NCBI GenBank assembly: GCA_020028195.1
Contig: JAHWYE010000017.1
Coordinates: forward strand, 1-12,026
DNA length: 12,026 nt
Reading direction: 5' to 3'
From: Nitrospirota bacterium
GTDB lineage: Bacteria > Nitrospirota > Nitrospiria > Nitrospirales > Nitrospiraceae
Position 1 is the stretch's first letter; the number at the start of each line of letters is the position of its first letter. A model generated the notes under the pieces. It searched no databases and had not been told where the DNA came from. It worked only from the letters and a program-made list of their open reading frames with translations. Shown here piece by piece: positions 1-7,250 of the stretch. The position numbers and the translations under genes are program-made.

Positions 1-659
1 TGAAGATCCTGGTGCGCGGCGACAGCCACTACTGCGGCCAACCTGTGCTGGCGCTGCTGGAAGCCATGCGCTGCGACTACATCCTGGGGCTCGCCATCAA
101 CAACAAGCTCGCCGCGTTGGCCGAGCCGTGGAAGCAGCAGTGCGACCGCAACCGCCGCCAGTGGCGGCCCAAGGTGCGCCGCTTCCACCAGTTCCAGTAT
201 GCCGCGCAGAGTTGGAGCGAGGAGCGCAAGGTGATCGCCCGTGTCGAAGCCACCGACATGGGGACGGACGTGCGCTTCATCGTCACCAGCCTCGAAGGCC
301 GCGGCAAGGTTCTCTACGAGAAGGTGTACTGCGCGCGCGGGAGCATGGAGAACCTGATCAAGGACATGAAGCTCTACACGCGCTCCGACAAGACCGCGTG
401 CTCGCGCTGGCAGGCCAACCAGTTCCGCCTGTTCCTGCACATGGGCGCCTATTGGCTCCTGCACTCGGTGCGGATGGCGGCGCCGAAGAGGTCGCGCTGG
501 CGTGGCGCCACGTTCGCGACCATCCGCTCGGTGTTCGTCAAGATCGCCTGCCGCATCGAGGAGCTGAAGACCAGCATCAAGCTGTCGTTCCCAGCGCACC
601 TGCCGCATGCAGATGCTCTCGCTACGATCACGGCCCGGCTCTGCGCCCAGGGGCCATGA
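1..659 (+). CDS. IS1380-family transposase, C-terminal part (5' end outside window)
   Basis: This is a DDE transposase that moves its own insertion sequence. The frame is open from the window edge (first full codon at base 3) to the TGA at 657-659, so the N-terminal part lies to the left. Seen: the motif VRGDSHYC, which holds the second catalytic Asp of the family, followed by DYILGLAINN; later the segment SMENLIKDMK, holding the expected catalytic Glu; and the conserved ANQFRLFLHMGAYWLLHSVR block. These match IS1380-type transposases from memory of the family. The visible part is about 218 residues of a usual 420-470. Base composition is clearly more GC-rich than the genes after 1396, as expected for an acquired element. 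A hairpin follows the stop directly. Whether the left half is intact cannot be seen. Confidence 0.88.
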   Translation, partial: KILVRGDSHYCGQPVLALLEAMRCDYILGLAINNKLAALAEPWKQQCDRNRRQWRPKVRRFHQFQYAAQSWSEERKVIARVEATDMGTDVRFIVTSLEGRGKVLYEKVYCARGSMENLIKDMKLYTRSDKTACSRWQANQFRLFLHMGAYWLLHSVRMAAPKRSRWRGATFATIRSVFVKIACRIEELKTSIKLSFPAHLPHADALATITARLCAQGP

Positions 660-661
660 CG

Positions 662-683
662 CATGCGGCCGAAGCGCCGCATG
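662..683 (+). terminator. Hairpin just behind the transposase stop, possible terminator
   Basis: There is a perfect 8-bp inverted repeat: catgcggc (662-669), a 6-nt loop, then gccgcatg (676-683). It starts 2 nt after the transposase stop codon. No T-run follows, so it is not a standard intrinsic terminator. It may slow transcription, protect the 3' end or belong to the subterminal structure of the IS. Confidence 0.4.
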
Positions 684-939
684 AGCCCCAGCCGCCAACC
701 TCCAGCGCGTCCCTCAAGCGTTCCCGACAATCCCGCACCGTAAACCCGGCCGATGCCTCACGCCCATTGCCGCAAAGCCAGGGGTACCTCTCGCTGCTCG
801 TTCGACGAACCCCCCCACGACTGACAGGCGCACTTCGCCCATCGGCCAGCAGGCCCGATCAGGACGCGGTCTCGTTGAATCTGAGAAGCAGCGCGCCGAC
901 TGGTCACGCGCTACGTCGCCAAGAACGAGCACTGAGTCC
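684..939. other. Non-coding GC-rich stretch between IS and nuclease remnant
   Basis: I see no credible gene here. The likely IS end lies near 750. The frame of the following nuclease remnant stays open through this stretch (from 685, just after an in-frame TGA at 682-684), but it contains no ATG, GTG or TTG. Part of it may be decayed coding sequence of that gene, but I recognise no domain before about 940. Confidence 0.5.
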
Positions 940-1395
940 GACGCGCTTGAACTGGTTCGGAAGATTTGCACACGCTTTCATAATGTCGCGAGACAGCTTC
1001 GATTGCGACGGGAATATCGAGCGACGCTCGAAGTGGAAGACGAGTACGATGTGCAGGACCTGTTCTACACCCTCTTGCGCCTGGAATTCGATGACATCGT
1101 GACGGAAGACTGGCTGCCAAGTTACACGGACTGCGCCAACCGAACGAGCTTCCTGTTGAAGCAGGAAAAAATTGCCATCATCGTCAAGAAGACCAGGCCC
1201 GGGCTTGGCGCGAGGGAAGTCGCTGATCAACTGACGATCGATTGTCAACGCTACTCAACTCATCCAGACTGCACCACGCTCTTTTGTTTTGTCTATGACC
1301 CGGAAGGTCGCATAGGAAACCCGCGTGGACTCGAAGCGGAGCTGACCAGCATCAGCGACGAACACACCATCGAGGTGTTAGTTTCCCCGAAATAG
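940..1395 (+). pseudogene. 5'-truncated, catalytically degenerate DpnII/MboI-type PD-(D/E)XK nuclease-domain protein
   Basis: The family resemblance is strong: DEYDVQDLFYTLLRL, then FDDI..EDW.PSY, VKKTRPGLGAREV, and CFVYDPEGRIGNPRGLE are hallmark blocks of the DpnII-MboI REase-like domain. Recognisable sequence begins at about 940 (ALELVRKICTRFHNVARQL), upstream of the only possible start codon, a TTG at 1003 with no ribosome binding site. The frame has no start codon between 685 and 1003, so the true N-terminus is lost. From memory, relatives have Asp in R-x-D-F-L-L and Glu in the E-V-K-K motif. Here these read RTSFLL (Ser) and IIVKK (Ile), leaving only the Lys of the catalytic set. Cleavage activity is therefore unlikely. 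The reading frame to the TAG at 1393-1395 is otherwise undamaged. If translated at all, the shortest product is the 130-residue TTG form (1003-1395). The neighbouring IS may have caused the truncation. Confidence 0.65.
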
Positions 1396-1515
1396 GGACT
1401 GCCTTGCACTACGGGGGGAGGTGTTGACTTGCAACCAAAGAATCCGTTAACGTCATCGCCTGATCTCAAGGCATCCAACCTCTCCATACAGCGACCACCC
1501 GACGGAGAGTACGAC

Positions 1516-1758
1516 ATGTCTGACCGCGCCTATGTTCTGATTAACGTGCTGCCCGGGCAGACTGCCGACGTCGTCAGGGCCTTGTCACAGATCAAGGAGA
1601 TTAAGACCATTGACCCCTGTTGGGGGAAGCCGGACATTTTTGCCTTGGTTGAAGTGCCCGACCAGGATGCGCTCACCTCTCTGGTGCTCACAAAAATCCA
1701 TGCCATCGAGGGCGTCGCCCAGACTGATACTCATCTCGTGTACCGCTTGAAAAAATAG
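1516..1758 (+). CDS. Stand-alone Lrp/AsnC ligand-binding (RAM) domain protein
   Basis: This 80-residue protein is a single alpha/beta RAM fold, the C-terminal effector-binding half of Lrp/AsnC regulators, without the DNA-binding helix-turn-helix. Seen: AYVLINVLPGQTADVVRALS at the start, then KTIDPCWGKPDIFALVEVPD in the middle and GVAQTDTHLVYRLKK at the end, the typical beta-alpha-beta-beta-alpha-beta order. Relatives bind amino acids or other small ligands as dimers or octamers; the ligand here is unknown. I chose the ATG at 1516 because GGAG at 1504-1507 lies 8 nt upstream. A TTG at 1429 would add 29 residues of non-domain sequence and was rejected. The lipoprotein gene starts 23 nt after its stop and is probably co-transcribed. 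Confidence 0.85.
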   Translation: MSDRAYVLINVLPGQTADVVRALSQIKEIKTIDPCWGKPDIFALVEVPDQDALTSLVLTKIHAIEGVAQTDTHLVYRLKK

Positions 1759-1781
1759 CGGACAAGAAGGAGGAGGCACTG

Positions 1782-2252
1782 ATGCGCGGAGCAAAGAGCC
1801 CGACGGGGACCATCGCACTCGTGATCCTAGCCGCGCTGATGGCCGGATGCTCAACCACGCAGGCCCAGCGCAGGCCTGACTTTGTCGAAGCCACGCTGCC
1901 CGCCCCGCAAGACCGCGTCAAGGCCGCAGTCATTCAGGTGCTCACAGAAGGCGGATACACTATTGGCAACAGTAACGAGCCGGAAATGGTAGTAAGTGAT
2001 GGCTATCGGCAGGAAATTGACAGTATTTGGAACGGGCTCCTTATCTCCCTATTTGGCGTGAGCCGCACCCAGATTGAAGCTACATGCGCGCGTGAAAAGG
2101 AGGCCGCGGAACCCGCCACGCGCCTGACTATTGAGGTCACCCATCAGGGCAAGGACAGTCTGTTCTCCTCCTGGCGCACCTATGACACGCCGCTACCGCA
2201 GAACGCGGCCAACCAGCTCCGGCTTGTGAAGAATGCGCTCGGGCTGTTGTAG
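1782..2252 (+). CDS. Small outer-membrane-type lipoprotein, function unknown
   Basis: 156 residues. The N-terminus has a basic start (MRGAK), a hydrophobic stretch (about 11-20) and the lipobox LMAGC with the lipidated Cys at residue 23, so it is a predicted lipoprotein. The residue after Cys is Ser, not Asp, which fits the outer membrane. The mature part (about 133 residues) has the mixed alpha/beta style of small envelope domains, for example RVKAAVIQVLTEGGYTI and RLTIEVTHQGKDSLFSSW, but I do not recognise a named family. A strong ribosome site (aaggaggagg, 1768-1777) lies before the ATG. It follows the RAM-domain gene closely. Its end faces the sigma-54 regulator with only 9 bp between the two stop codons, so each transcript probably runs into the opposite gene. 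Confidence 0.8.
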   Translation: MRGAKSPTGTIALVILAALMAGCSTTQAQRRPDFVEATLPAPQDRVKAAVIQVLTEGGYTIGNSNEPEMVVSDGYRQEIDSIWNGLLISLFGVSRTQIEATCAREKEAAEPATRLTIEVTHQGKDSLFSSWRTYDTPLPQNAANQLRLVKNALGLL

Positions 2253-2261
2253 CCGGCATCC

Positions 2262-3662
2262 TCAGACCGACTCTGCCTCTTCTCCTATCTCCAGCCCGAA
2301 CCGTTCCGCCATGCGATAGAGCGTCCGTCGGTCAATGCCCAGGATCTTGGCGGCGCGGGCCTTGTTGCCCCCGGTCTCTCGCAGCACTCTCATGAGATGC
2401 CGTTTCTGCACCTCATCCAGCGTGAGAAGCGCTTCCTCCTCTCCAGAGCCCTTTCCGACCGCGTCGTCGCCGGACATGGCCCCGGCGTTTCGGATCGTGT
2501 CCGGCAGGTCATCCGGCAGCACCAGCGGGCCGTGACTCAGCGACACGGCTCGCTCAATGGCATTCTCGAGCTCCCTAACATTCCCCGGCCAGTGGTAGCG
2601 TTGGAGCAGCACCAAGACGTCAGGCACGAATCCCGTAATCTGGCTGGTCCTGCCCCCTGAAAACTTTTGCAAGAAATGATGGGCGAGCATGGGAATATCT
2701 TCGCGACGTTCCCGCAAGGGGGGAAGCCCAATCCGTACCACATTCAGCCGATAGAAGAGGTCTTCGCGGAACCGGCCTTCCTTGACCAGACTGGCCAAGT
2801 CACGATTCGTGGCGGCGACGATCCGGACGTTGACCTTGATTGACCCGGTCCCGCCGACCCGTCGGACTTCTTGTTCCTGGATCACTCGCAGGAGCTTGAC
2901 CTGAAGCGCCAGCCCCATGTCTCCGATTTCATCCAGAAAGATGGTCCCCTCATGGGCGGTCTCGAAGAGCCCCCGCTTCACGCCGGCCGCGCCCGTGAAC
3001 GCCCCCTTCTCGTGCCCGAAGAGTTCGGTCTCCAGCAGCGTGTCCGGCAGGGCGGCGCAGTTCACAGGGACGAACAGCCGTTCTCGCCTCGGACTGTTGG
3101 CGTGGACCGCGCGCGCGATCAGTTCCTTGCCGGTCCCGCTTTCGCCTTCTAGCAGGACCGTACTTTTGCCTGTCGACACACGCGCCACGAGCTTATAGAC
3201 TTCCAGCATCAGCGGGCTCCTGCCCACCAGCGGCGACAAGTCCTGGCGTTCACCAAGTTCTTCTCTGAACCGGGCATTCTCCCGCACAAGACGGGCATGA
3301 TCGAGACTGCGCCGGACCACTAGTTTGATTTCCTCTTTCTTGAAGGGCTTGGCCAGGTAGTCATAGGCGCCCTGCTTGATGGCCTCGATCGCTCCCTCCA
3401 TGGACCCGAACGCGGTCAGGAGCACGATGGGGGTATCTGGACTGATCTGCTTGAATTCGCGCAACACTTCGAGGCCGTCCACCGAGCCCATTCGGATATC
3501 GGTCAGAACCACATCGAACCGTTTCTGACGACCTCGTTCGATCGCCTGGGCGCCGTCGGCGACTGCCTCCACCTGGTAGCCCTCCTTGCGAAGGGCCTCC
3601 ACCAGGAGATCGCGCGCGACCGTGTCGTCATCCGCCACGAGGATTGTGCCCTCAAGTTCCAT
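2262..3662 (-). CDS. NtrC-family sigma-54-dependent response regulator
   Basis: A 466-residue cytoplasmic activator of sigma-54 RNA polymerase, driven by the kinase encoded just upstream. The receiver domain (about 5-120) has the acidic pocket D11-D13, phospho-acceptor D55 in VVLTDIRMG, T82 and K104 in LAKPF. The AAA+ domain (about 143-370) has Walker A GESGTGKE (172-179), the sigma-54 contact loop GAFTGA (219-224) and Walker B FLDE with D243/E244. The C-terminal Fis-type helix-turn-helix is at about 425-460 (NKARAAKILGIDRRTLYRM). The length is normal for the ZraR/NtrC class and all key residues are present, so it should be active. Its ATG overlaps the kinase stop by 11 bp, and a GAGGG lies 6 nt before it, indicating coupled translation. 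The target genes are not evident; I noticed no convincing -24/-12 promoter here. Confidence 0.96.
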   Translation of the reverse strand: MELEGTILVADDDTVARDLLVEALRKEGYQVEAVADGAQAIERGRQKRFDVVLTDIRMGSVDGLEVLREFKQISPDTPIVLLTAFGSMEGAIEAIKQGAYDYLAKPFKKEEIKLVVRRSLDHARLVRENARFREELGERQDLSPLVGRSPLMLEVYKLVARVSTGKSTVLLEGESGTGKELIARAVHANSPRRERLFVPVNCAALPDTLLETELFGHEKGAFTGAAGVKRGLFETAHEGTIFLDEIGDMGLALQVKLLRVIQEQEVRRVGGTGSIKVNVRIVAATNRDLASLVKEGRFREDLFYRLNVVRIGLPPLRERREDIPMLAHHFLQKFSGGRTSQITGFVPDVLVLLQRYHWPGNVRELENAIERAVSLSHGPLVLPDDLPDTIRNAGAMSGDDAVGKGSGEEEALLTLDEVQKRHLMRVLRETGGNKARAAKILGIDRRTLYRMAERFGLEIGEEAESV

Positions 3663-4890
3663 CGCCGACCCTCACGCGAGCTTCCGCTCCATTCCCCGCA
3701 GGGCTCGGGAGCGAGATGACCACCGTCGTTCCCTTTCCGAGCTCACTCTCGATTGAGAGGGACCCTCCGTGCACCGTCACAATCTCGCGGCTGAGAAAAA
3801 GCCCCAAGCCCGTGCCATCCCCGATGGCTTTCGTGGTAAAGAAGGGCTCAAAAGCCCGTTTCCGATGCTCTTCGAGCATGCCACACCCTGTATCACTCAC
3901 CGTGACCGTAACGAGCGTCGAGACCGCGGGATTGCCGGTCCGTCGCAACTCCTCCACTTCGTCGGTCGTTGTCGCCCGCGTTCCCACAGTAATCCGAACC
4001 TCTTGACCGGCATTCGTCGCAGCCAGGGCATTGGTCATCAGGTTCATCAGCACCTGTTGCAACTGTTCCACATCCCCCCACACCACCGGCGCATCGGACC
4101 CAACCTCCACCTTCAGCGAGACCCCTTTGCCGACAAAAGACGGCTCCATCAAGGCGGAGACCGATTGAACGAGACGATCCATCTGCAGTCGCGCAGGATT
4201 CGGTTTCCGTTGCCTCGTGGAGGAGAGGAGCTCCTTGATGCTGCGCACAACCCGGTTGATTTCCGAGTCAATAATCGCGACCCGCTTCTGCATCTCCGCC
4301 GTCATGCTGGGCTCTTCTCCAAGCACCTGCACGTGCCACGCGATCGAATGGAGCGGTGTGCCCACCTCGTGCGCGACGGACGCCGCGAGCTGACCGGCGG
4401 CGGCCAGCCTCTCCGACCGATTCAGAGCGTCCTTCATCTCAACCAGCTGCGTGTTGGCCCGCAGCAGCTTCTCGCTCTGCAACGCGAGCTCAGCGCGAGC
4501 CGCCTCCTCCCTCGCCTTACGTTCCTCTCGCGTCATCGCGAAGTAGGCCACCGCGATCAACACCCCTACCACTACCGTTCGATTGATCACCGCGGACTGG
4601 AATCGTCCGGGTTTCGTCGGCCTCAGTATCCCGATGTAGGTCGCCGCGATGCAGAGCGCCAGCGTCAGATACATGAGCCGGCGATTCCTGGCCGTGGCGA
4701 TCAGGAGAATCGGCAGCACAAATCCGTAGGCGATCACGACATTGGCCGGCGCGATCATTTCTATCACCACGATCAATAAAATCAGCACGACTGAGGTGGC
4801 CAGGACCCACGACATTCTGCTTGATCCGTCCGCCTTGCGAAACGGCCACGTGATCCATCGCCAGGGAGACGAATCCGCTCGTCGGTACAT
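3652..4890 (-). CDS. Membrane-bound sensor histidine kinase, partner of the sigma-54 regulator
   Basis: 412 residues. About four membrane helices (roughly 28-48, 50-67, 72-90, 102-119) with very short loops form the sensor part, so the signal is probably read within or at the membrane. There is no sizeable periplasmic domain and no evident PAS domain. A charged coiled-coil linker (120-160) leads to HisKA with the phospho-acceptor H174 in SVAHEVGTPL. The HATPase_c domain shows the N box NLMTNAL (N287), the G1 box SDTGCGM (D333), the F box FEPFFTTK and the G2 box GTGLGL (359-364). All catalytic motifs are present. The H-box sequence resembles NtrB/ZraS-type kinases, fitting an NtrC-type partner. 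It lies 40 nt after malQ. Its nearest good ribosome site (AAGGAGG) is about 33 nt before the ATG, separated by a GC-rich inverted repeat. No other in-frame start fits better. Confidence 0.95.
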   Translation of the reverse strand: MYRRADSSPWRWITWPFRKADGSSRMSWVLATSVVLILLIVVIEMIAPANVVIAYGFVLPILLIATARNRRLMYLTLALCIAATYIGILRPTKPGRFQSAVINRTVVVGVLIAVAYFAMTREERKAREEAARAELALQSEKLLRANTQLVEMKDALNRSERLAAAGQLAASVAHEVGTPLHSIAWHVQVLGEEPSMTAEMQKRVAIIDSEINRVVRSIKELLSSTRQRKPNPARLQMDRLVQSVSALMEPSFVGKGVSLKVEVGSDAPVVWGDVEQLQQVLMNLMTNALAATNAGQEVRITVGTRATTTDEVEELRRTGNPAVSTLVTVTVSDTGCGMLEEHRKRAFEPFFTTKAIGDGTGLGLFLSREIVTVHGGSLSIESELGKGTTVVISLPSPAGNGAEARVRVGDGT

Positions 4891-4899
4891 GATGAGTGC

Positions 4900-4926
4900 A
4901 GGCGCACCGCGCGCGGCGGAGCGCCT
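4900..4926 (-). promoter_or_regulatory. GC-rich inverted repeat in the malQ-kinase junction
   Basis: aggcgc (4900-4905) and gcgcct (4921-4926) are perfect inverted repeats around a 15-nt GC-rich centre that can itself pair in part (ccgc with gcgg). In the mRNA this hairpin lies between the malQ stop and the kinase ATG and takes in part of the AAGGAGG that directly follows the malQ stop. It could bring the distant ribosome site nearer to the ATG, or hide it. Structure is inferred by eye only. Confidence 0.4.
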
Positions 4927-4930
4927 CCTT

Positions 4931-7183
4931 TCATATCCTAGGACGAAGCATTCGCAGCTCGGCGGCGAGCTGCTTCAGCCTGAGATCCCCGCGGAGCTCT
5001 TCCAAGGAGCGCGCGAGTTTCCTGGACCAATTCGGGTAGCTGTCAACCGTCCCCGGCAGGTTTGCCTGCGCCAATTCTTCCAGGAGATCGTCAAGCGTTG
5101 CCAACACCATCCAACAAGGTGTGCGGGCGAGATAGAGATGGATCGCATAACAGAGCTCAGGGGTCATGCATGGCACCGTGGACAAATCTTCGGTCAGGCC
5201 GTCCGGCAACAATCCCTGGGCCTTCAGCGCTCGCAAGACACCCTCCTTGACCTGCCGTCGCTCTTCCCACGCCAGACGGCGGGCCGTGTCATCCGGGTAC
5301 AATCCTAGCCTCCCGCGCACCTGAATATCCTCCGCTGTCCAGAACCCCGTCAAGGTCGGCAGGTCATGCGTGGTCACAACAGCCACTGCTTGATCCGGGT
5401 AGGCATGAGGCGCTTTGCATTCGCCATCACCGGTTCGCTCAAAGTAAAAGACGCGATAGGAAAGCACACCGGAGGCAGCCAGTCGCTCACGCACCCAGTC
5501 CGGGACCGTGCCGAGGTCCTCTCCGACAATGACCGCCTGATGGCGCACGCTTTCCAGAGCCACAATGCCGAGAAGGTCCTCCGCCGGGTAGCGCACATAG
5601 GCTCCGGCCGACGCCGGGAGTCCGTGCGGGATCCAGAACAGACGAAAGAGCCCCATAACATGATCGAGTCTGAGCGCCCCGCCGTACTTCAGGTTGTTCC
5701 GCAGCAATTCGATAAACATCCGATACCCGCTCGCGCGCAGGCGGAACGGAATCACGGGCGGCAGCCCCCAGTTCTGCCCTTCCGGCGCAAACGCGTCGGG
5801 CGGGCACCCGCAATCGGCTTGCAATGCCAGGACATCCTGGAACATCCAAGCGTCGCTGCCGGACCGATCGTCGGCAAGGGCCAGGTCATGATAGAGGCCG
5901 ATCGGCATCCCCAACGAGCGCGCCTGCTCGGCCACTCCGGCCAACTGCTCGCTAGCGACCCACTGGAGGTACTGGTAGAACCGGACACGTGGCGCATGCG
6001 TCGCTCGAAATTGGGCCACGGCGGCCGCTGTGGGGTGGCGGTATGGTTCCGGCCAGTCCTGCCATCCCCGCACAAGGGGGTGCCGCCGGTGCATTTCTTC
6101 GGTGAGGACCTGGAACAGCGCGAAGGCCTCAAGCGCGTCCCCTTCCTCACGGACATACTGTCGAAAGGTTCGCCCTCTGTTCGTACAAGGCTGCGGATCG
6201 CTCCCGTCACCGGTCAGGTGCCGCTCCTGGAATGTGTCAAAGAGCGCCTCCAGAATCGTCTGCTTGACCGCGTAGACCTGGTCATAGTCCACAATCTCGC
6301 TTTTCTTGAGCGCCTCTAGTCTCGAACGAAACCCGGTGTCGGCGAGCATCTGTTGCGCTTTCGGACATTCTGCGTACTCTGGGATCCGCTCGACATCCAG
6401 ATAGAGGACGTTGAGGTAGAGCCGACTGTCCGGAGCATAGGGACTAATATGAGAGGGCCGTGTATTCTTCAGGGCGTGAAGGGGACTCAGGCCGATGACC
6501 CCAGCTCCCAGATCATTCGCTGACCACTCCACAAGTTCTGCCAGATCTCCAAAATCTCCGACGCCCCAGTTCCGCGAGGATCGGAGCGCATACAGTTGAA
6601 GCGACAGCCCCCAGATTCGACTTCCCTCGCGAAACTGAGGCGCCACATAGCAGCGGGGCGGAACAAGGATCAGACGCAGGGTACCCTCAACAACCCGAGA
6701 CGGAGTCATGCCATGGGCCCGCAGATCGTAATAGCCGATCGCCAGACCCGACGGAACTGGCACCTCAAAGCGGGCGTAGGGCCGGGCATCCACGACATGG
6801 GTTTCCACAGGCACGAGTGGAGCGGCAGACTCGCCGCTGTGCCGGAGACGCCCTGCTTCATCTCGGAGCTCCCAACGAATCCGCACGTCCTGTCCCTCAC
6901 CAGATTCGACCGGCATTCGGAAGGACCAACATCCCGGGTTTTCACCGGTCCGGAGAACCACCACCGGATCGCATGGCTGCCGCCACGGTTCGGTTTCGCA
7001 CGCTGCCAATTCTCGTCGCAGCTCATCCGCCGTCCCGACACACAGCCCCATCGCAGCGAGAATCGCGCGCTTCGTCCGGTCAGAGGTGAGATGCTGACAG
7101 CCCCAATTGTCATAATAGTCTGGGACGATCCCAAACCGTTCCGCCAGATCGTGTAACAACTCCTGCTCGCTGCGTTCGCTCAT
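4931..7183 (-). CDS. malQ: 4-alpha-glucanotransferase (amylomaltase), GH77
   Basis: This enzyme cuts an alpha-1,4-glucan and transfers the piece to another glucan or glucose. It acts in the cytoplasm in glycogen and maltodextrin turnover. At 750 residues it is the long MalQ type, with about 170 extra N-terminal residues before the barrel, as in E. coli MalQ. Catalytic motifs seen: nucleophile D507 in LRLDHVMG, acid/base E555 in VGEDLGTVP, and transition-state stabiliser D607 in THDLPTLTGFW. Substrate-site blocks are also present: SPYAPDSRLYLNVLYLDVE (about 247-265) and YHDLALADDRSGSDAW (431-446). The ATG at 7183 begins MSERSEQELL. No ribosome site precedes it, and a -10-like box ends 7 nt before it, so the mRNA may be leaderless. 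It is the first gene of a unit with the kinase and sigma-54 regulator. No other glycogen genes are in the window. Confidence 0.96.
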   Translation of the reverse strand: MSERSEQELLHDLAERFGIVPDYYDNWGCQHLTSDRTKRAILAAMGLCVGTADELRRELAACETEPWRQPCDPVVVLRTGENPGCWSFRMPVESGEGQDVRIRWELRDEAGRLRHSGESAAPLVPVETHVVDARPYARFEVPVPSGLAIGYYDLRAHGMTPSRVVEGTLRLILVPPRCYVAPQFREGSRIWGLSLQLYALRSSRNWGVGDFGDLAELVEWSANDLGAGVIGLSPLHALKNTRPSHISPYAPDSRLYLNVLYLDVERIPEYAECPKAQQMLADTGFRSRLEALKKSEIVDYDQVYAVKQTILEALFDTFQERHLTGDGSDPQPCTNRGRTFRQYVREEGDALEAFALFQVLTEEMHRRHPLVRGWQDWPEPYRHPTAAAVAQFRATHAPRVRFYQYLQWVASEQLAGVAEQARSLGMPIGLYHDLALADDRSGSDAWMFQDVLALQADCGCPPDAFAPEGQNWGLPPVIPFRLRASGYRMFIELLRNNLKYGGALRLDHVMGLFRLFWIPHGLPASAGAYVRYPAEDLLGIVALESVRHQAVIVGEDLGTVPDWVRERLAASGVLSYRVFYFERTGDGECKAPHAYPDQAVAVVTTHDLPTLTGFWTAEDIQVRGRLGLYPDDTARRLAWEERRQVKEGVLRALKAQGLLPDGLTEDLSTVPCMTPELCYAIHLYLARTPCWMVLATLDDLLEELAQANLPGTVDSYPNWSRKLARSLEELRGDLRLKQLAAELRMLRPRI

Positions 7184-7190
7184 AAGGCTG

Positions 7191-7220
7191 AGTCTAGGAA
7201 GACTGGCGCTGACAAGTCAA
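7191..7220 (-). promoter_or_regulatory. Candidate malQ promoter giving a leaderless mRNA
   Basis: On the minus strand, a -35 TTGACT (7215-7220, 5 of 6 to consensus), an 18-nt spacer and a -10 TAGACT (7191-7196, 4 of 6) end 7 nt before the malQ ATG. Transcription would begin at or next to the ATG, which fits the missing ribosome binding site. Confidence 0.45.
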
Positions 7221-7222
7221 GG

Positions 7223-7244
7223 CAGGCTGGTCCTCACCAGCCTG
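7223..7244. promoter_or_regulatory. Perfect 9-bp inverted repeat in the malQ divergent spacer, possible operator
   Basis: caggctggt (7223-7231), cctc (7232-7235), accagcctg (7236-7244). It lies just upstream of the candidate malQ -35 and covers the place where a -35 for the rightward gene should be. No T-run follows on either strand, so a terminator is unlikely. A dimeric regulator site controlling both directions is the simplest reading. Confidence 0.5.
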
Positions 7245-7250
7245 ATCCGG

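Larger units (their letters stand above)
1..750 (+). mobile_element. IS1380-family insertion sequence, right part; right end provisional
   Basis: The element enters from the left edge with its transposase. IS1380 elements usually end roughly 100 bp past the transposase stop. The stretch at 732-749 (cccgcaccgtaaacccgg) is my best guess for the terminal inverted repeat, because its outer end has the C/G-rich style of this family. The left end is outside the window, so neither the inverted repeat nor the short target duplication can be checked. The outer boundary is therefore uncertain by about 100 bp. Confidence 0.45.

Noticed and set aside
128..1102. Long open frame (324 codons) running through the transposase and beyond
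   Set aside because: It is a different frame of the transposase coding sequence, rich in Arg, Pro and Ala as expected from GC-rich shadow frames, and shows no domain. The true frame has the IS1380 motifs.
1424..1453. TTGACT -35-like box with a weak taacgt -10, before the RAM-domain gene
   Set aside because: The -10 matches only 3 of 6 bases at 18-nt spacing, so it is no better than chance in this sequence.
3769..4779. 336-codon plus-strand frame opposite the histidine kinase
   Set aside because: Antisense to a gene with all kinase motifs intact. The content is Arg/His-rich and low in protein-like pattern.
5366..6319. 317-codon plus-strand frame opposite malQ
   Set aside because: Antisense to the GH77 catalytic core; no recognisable domain, a by-product of GC-rich codon use.
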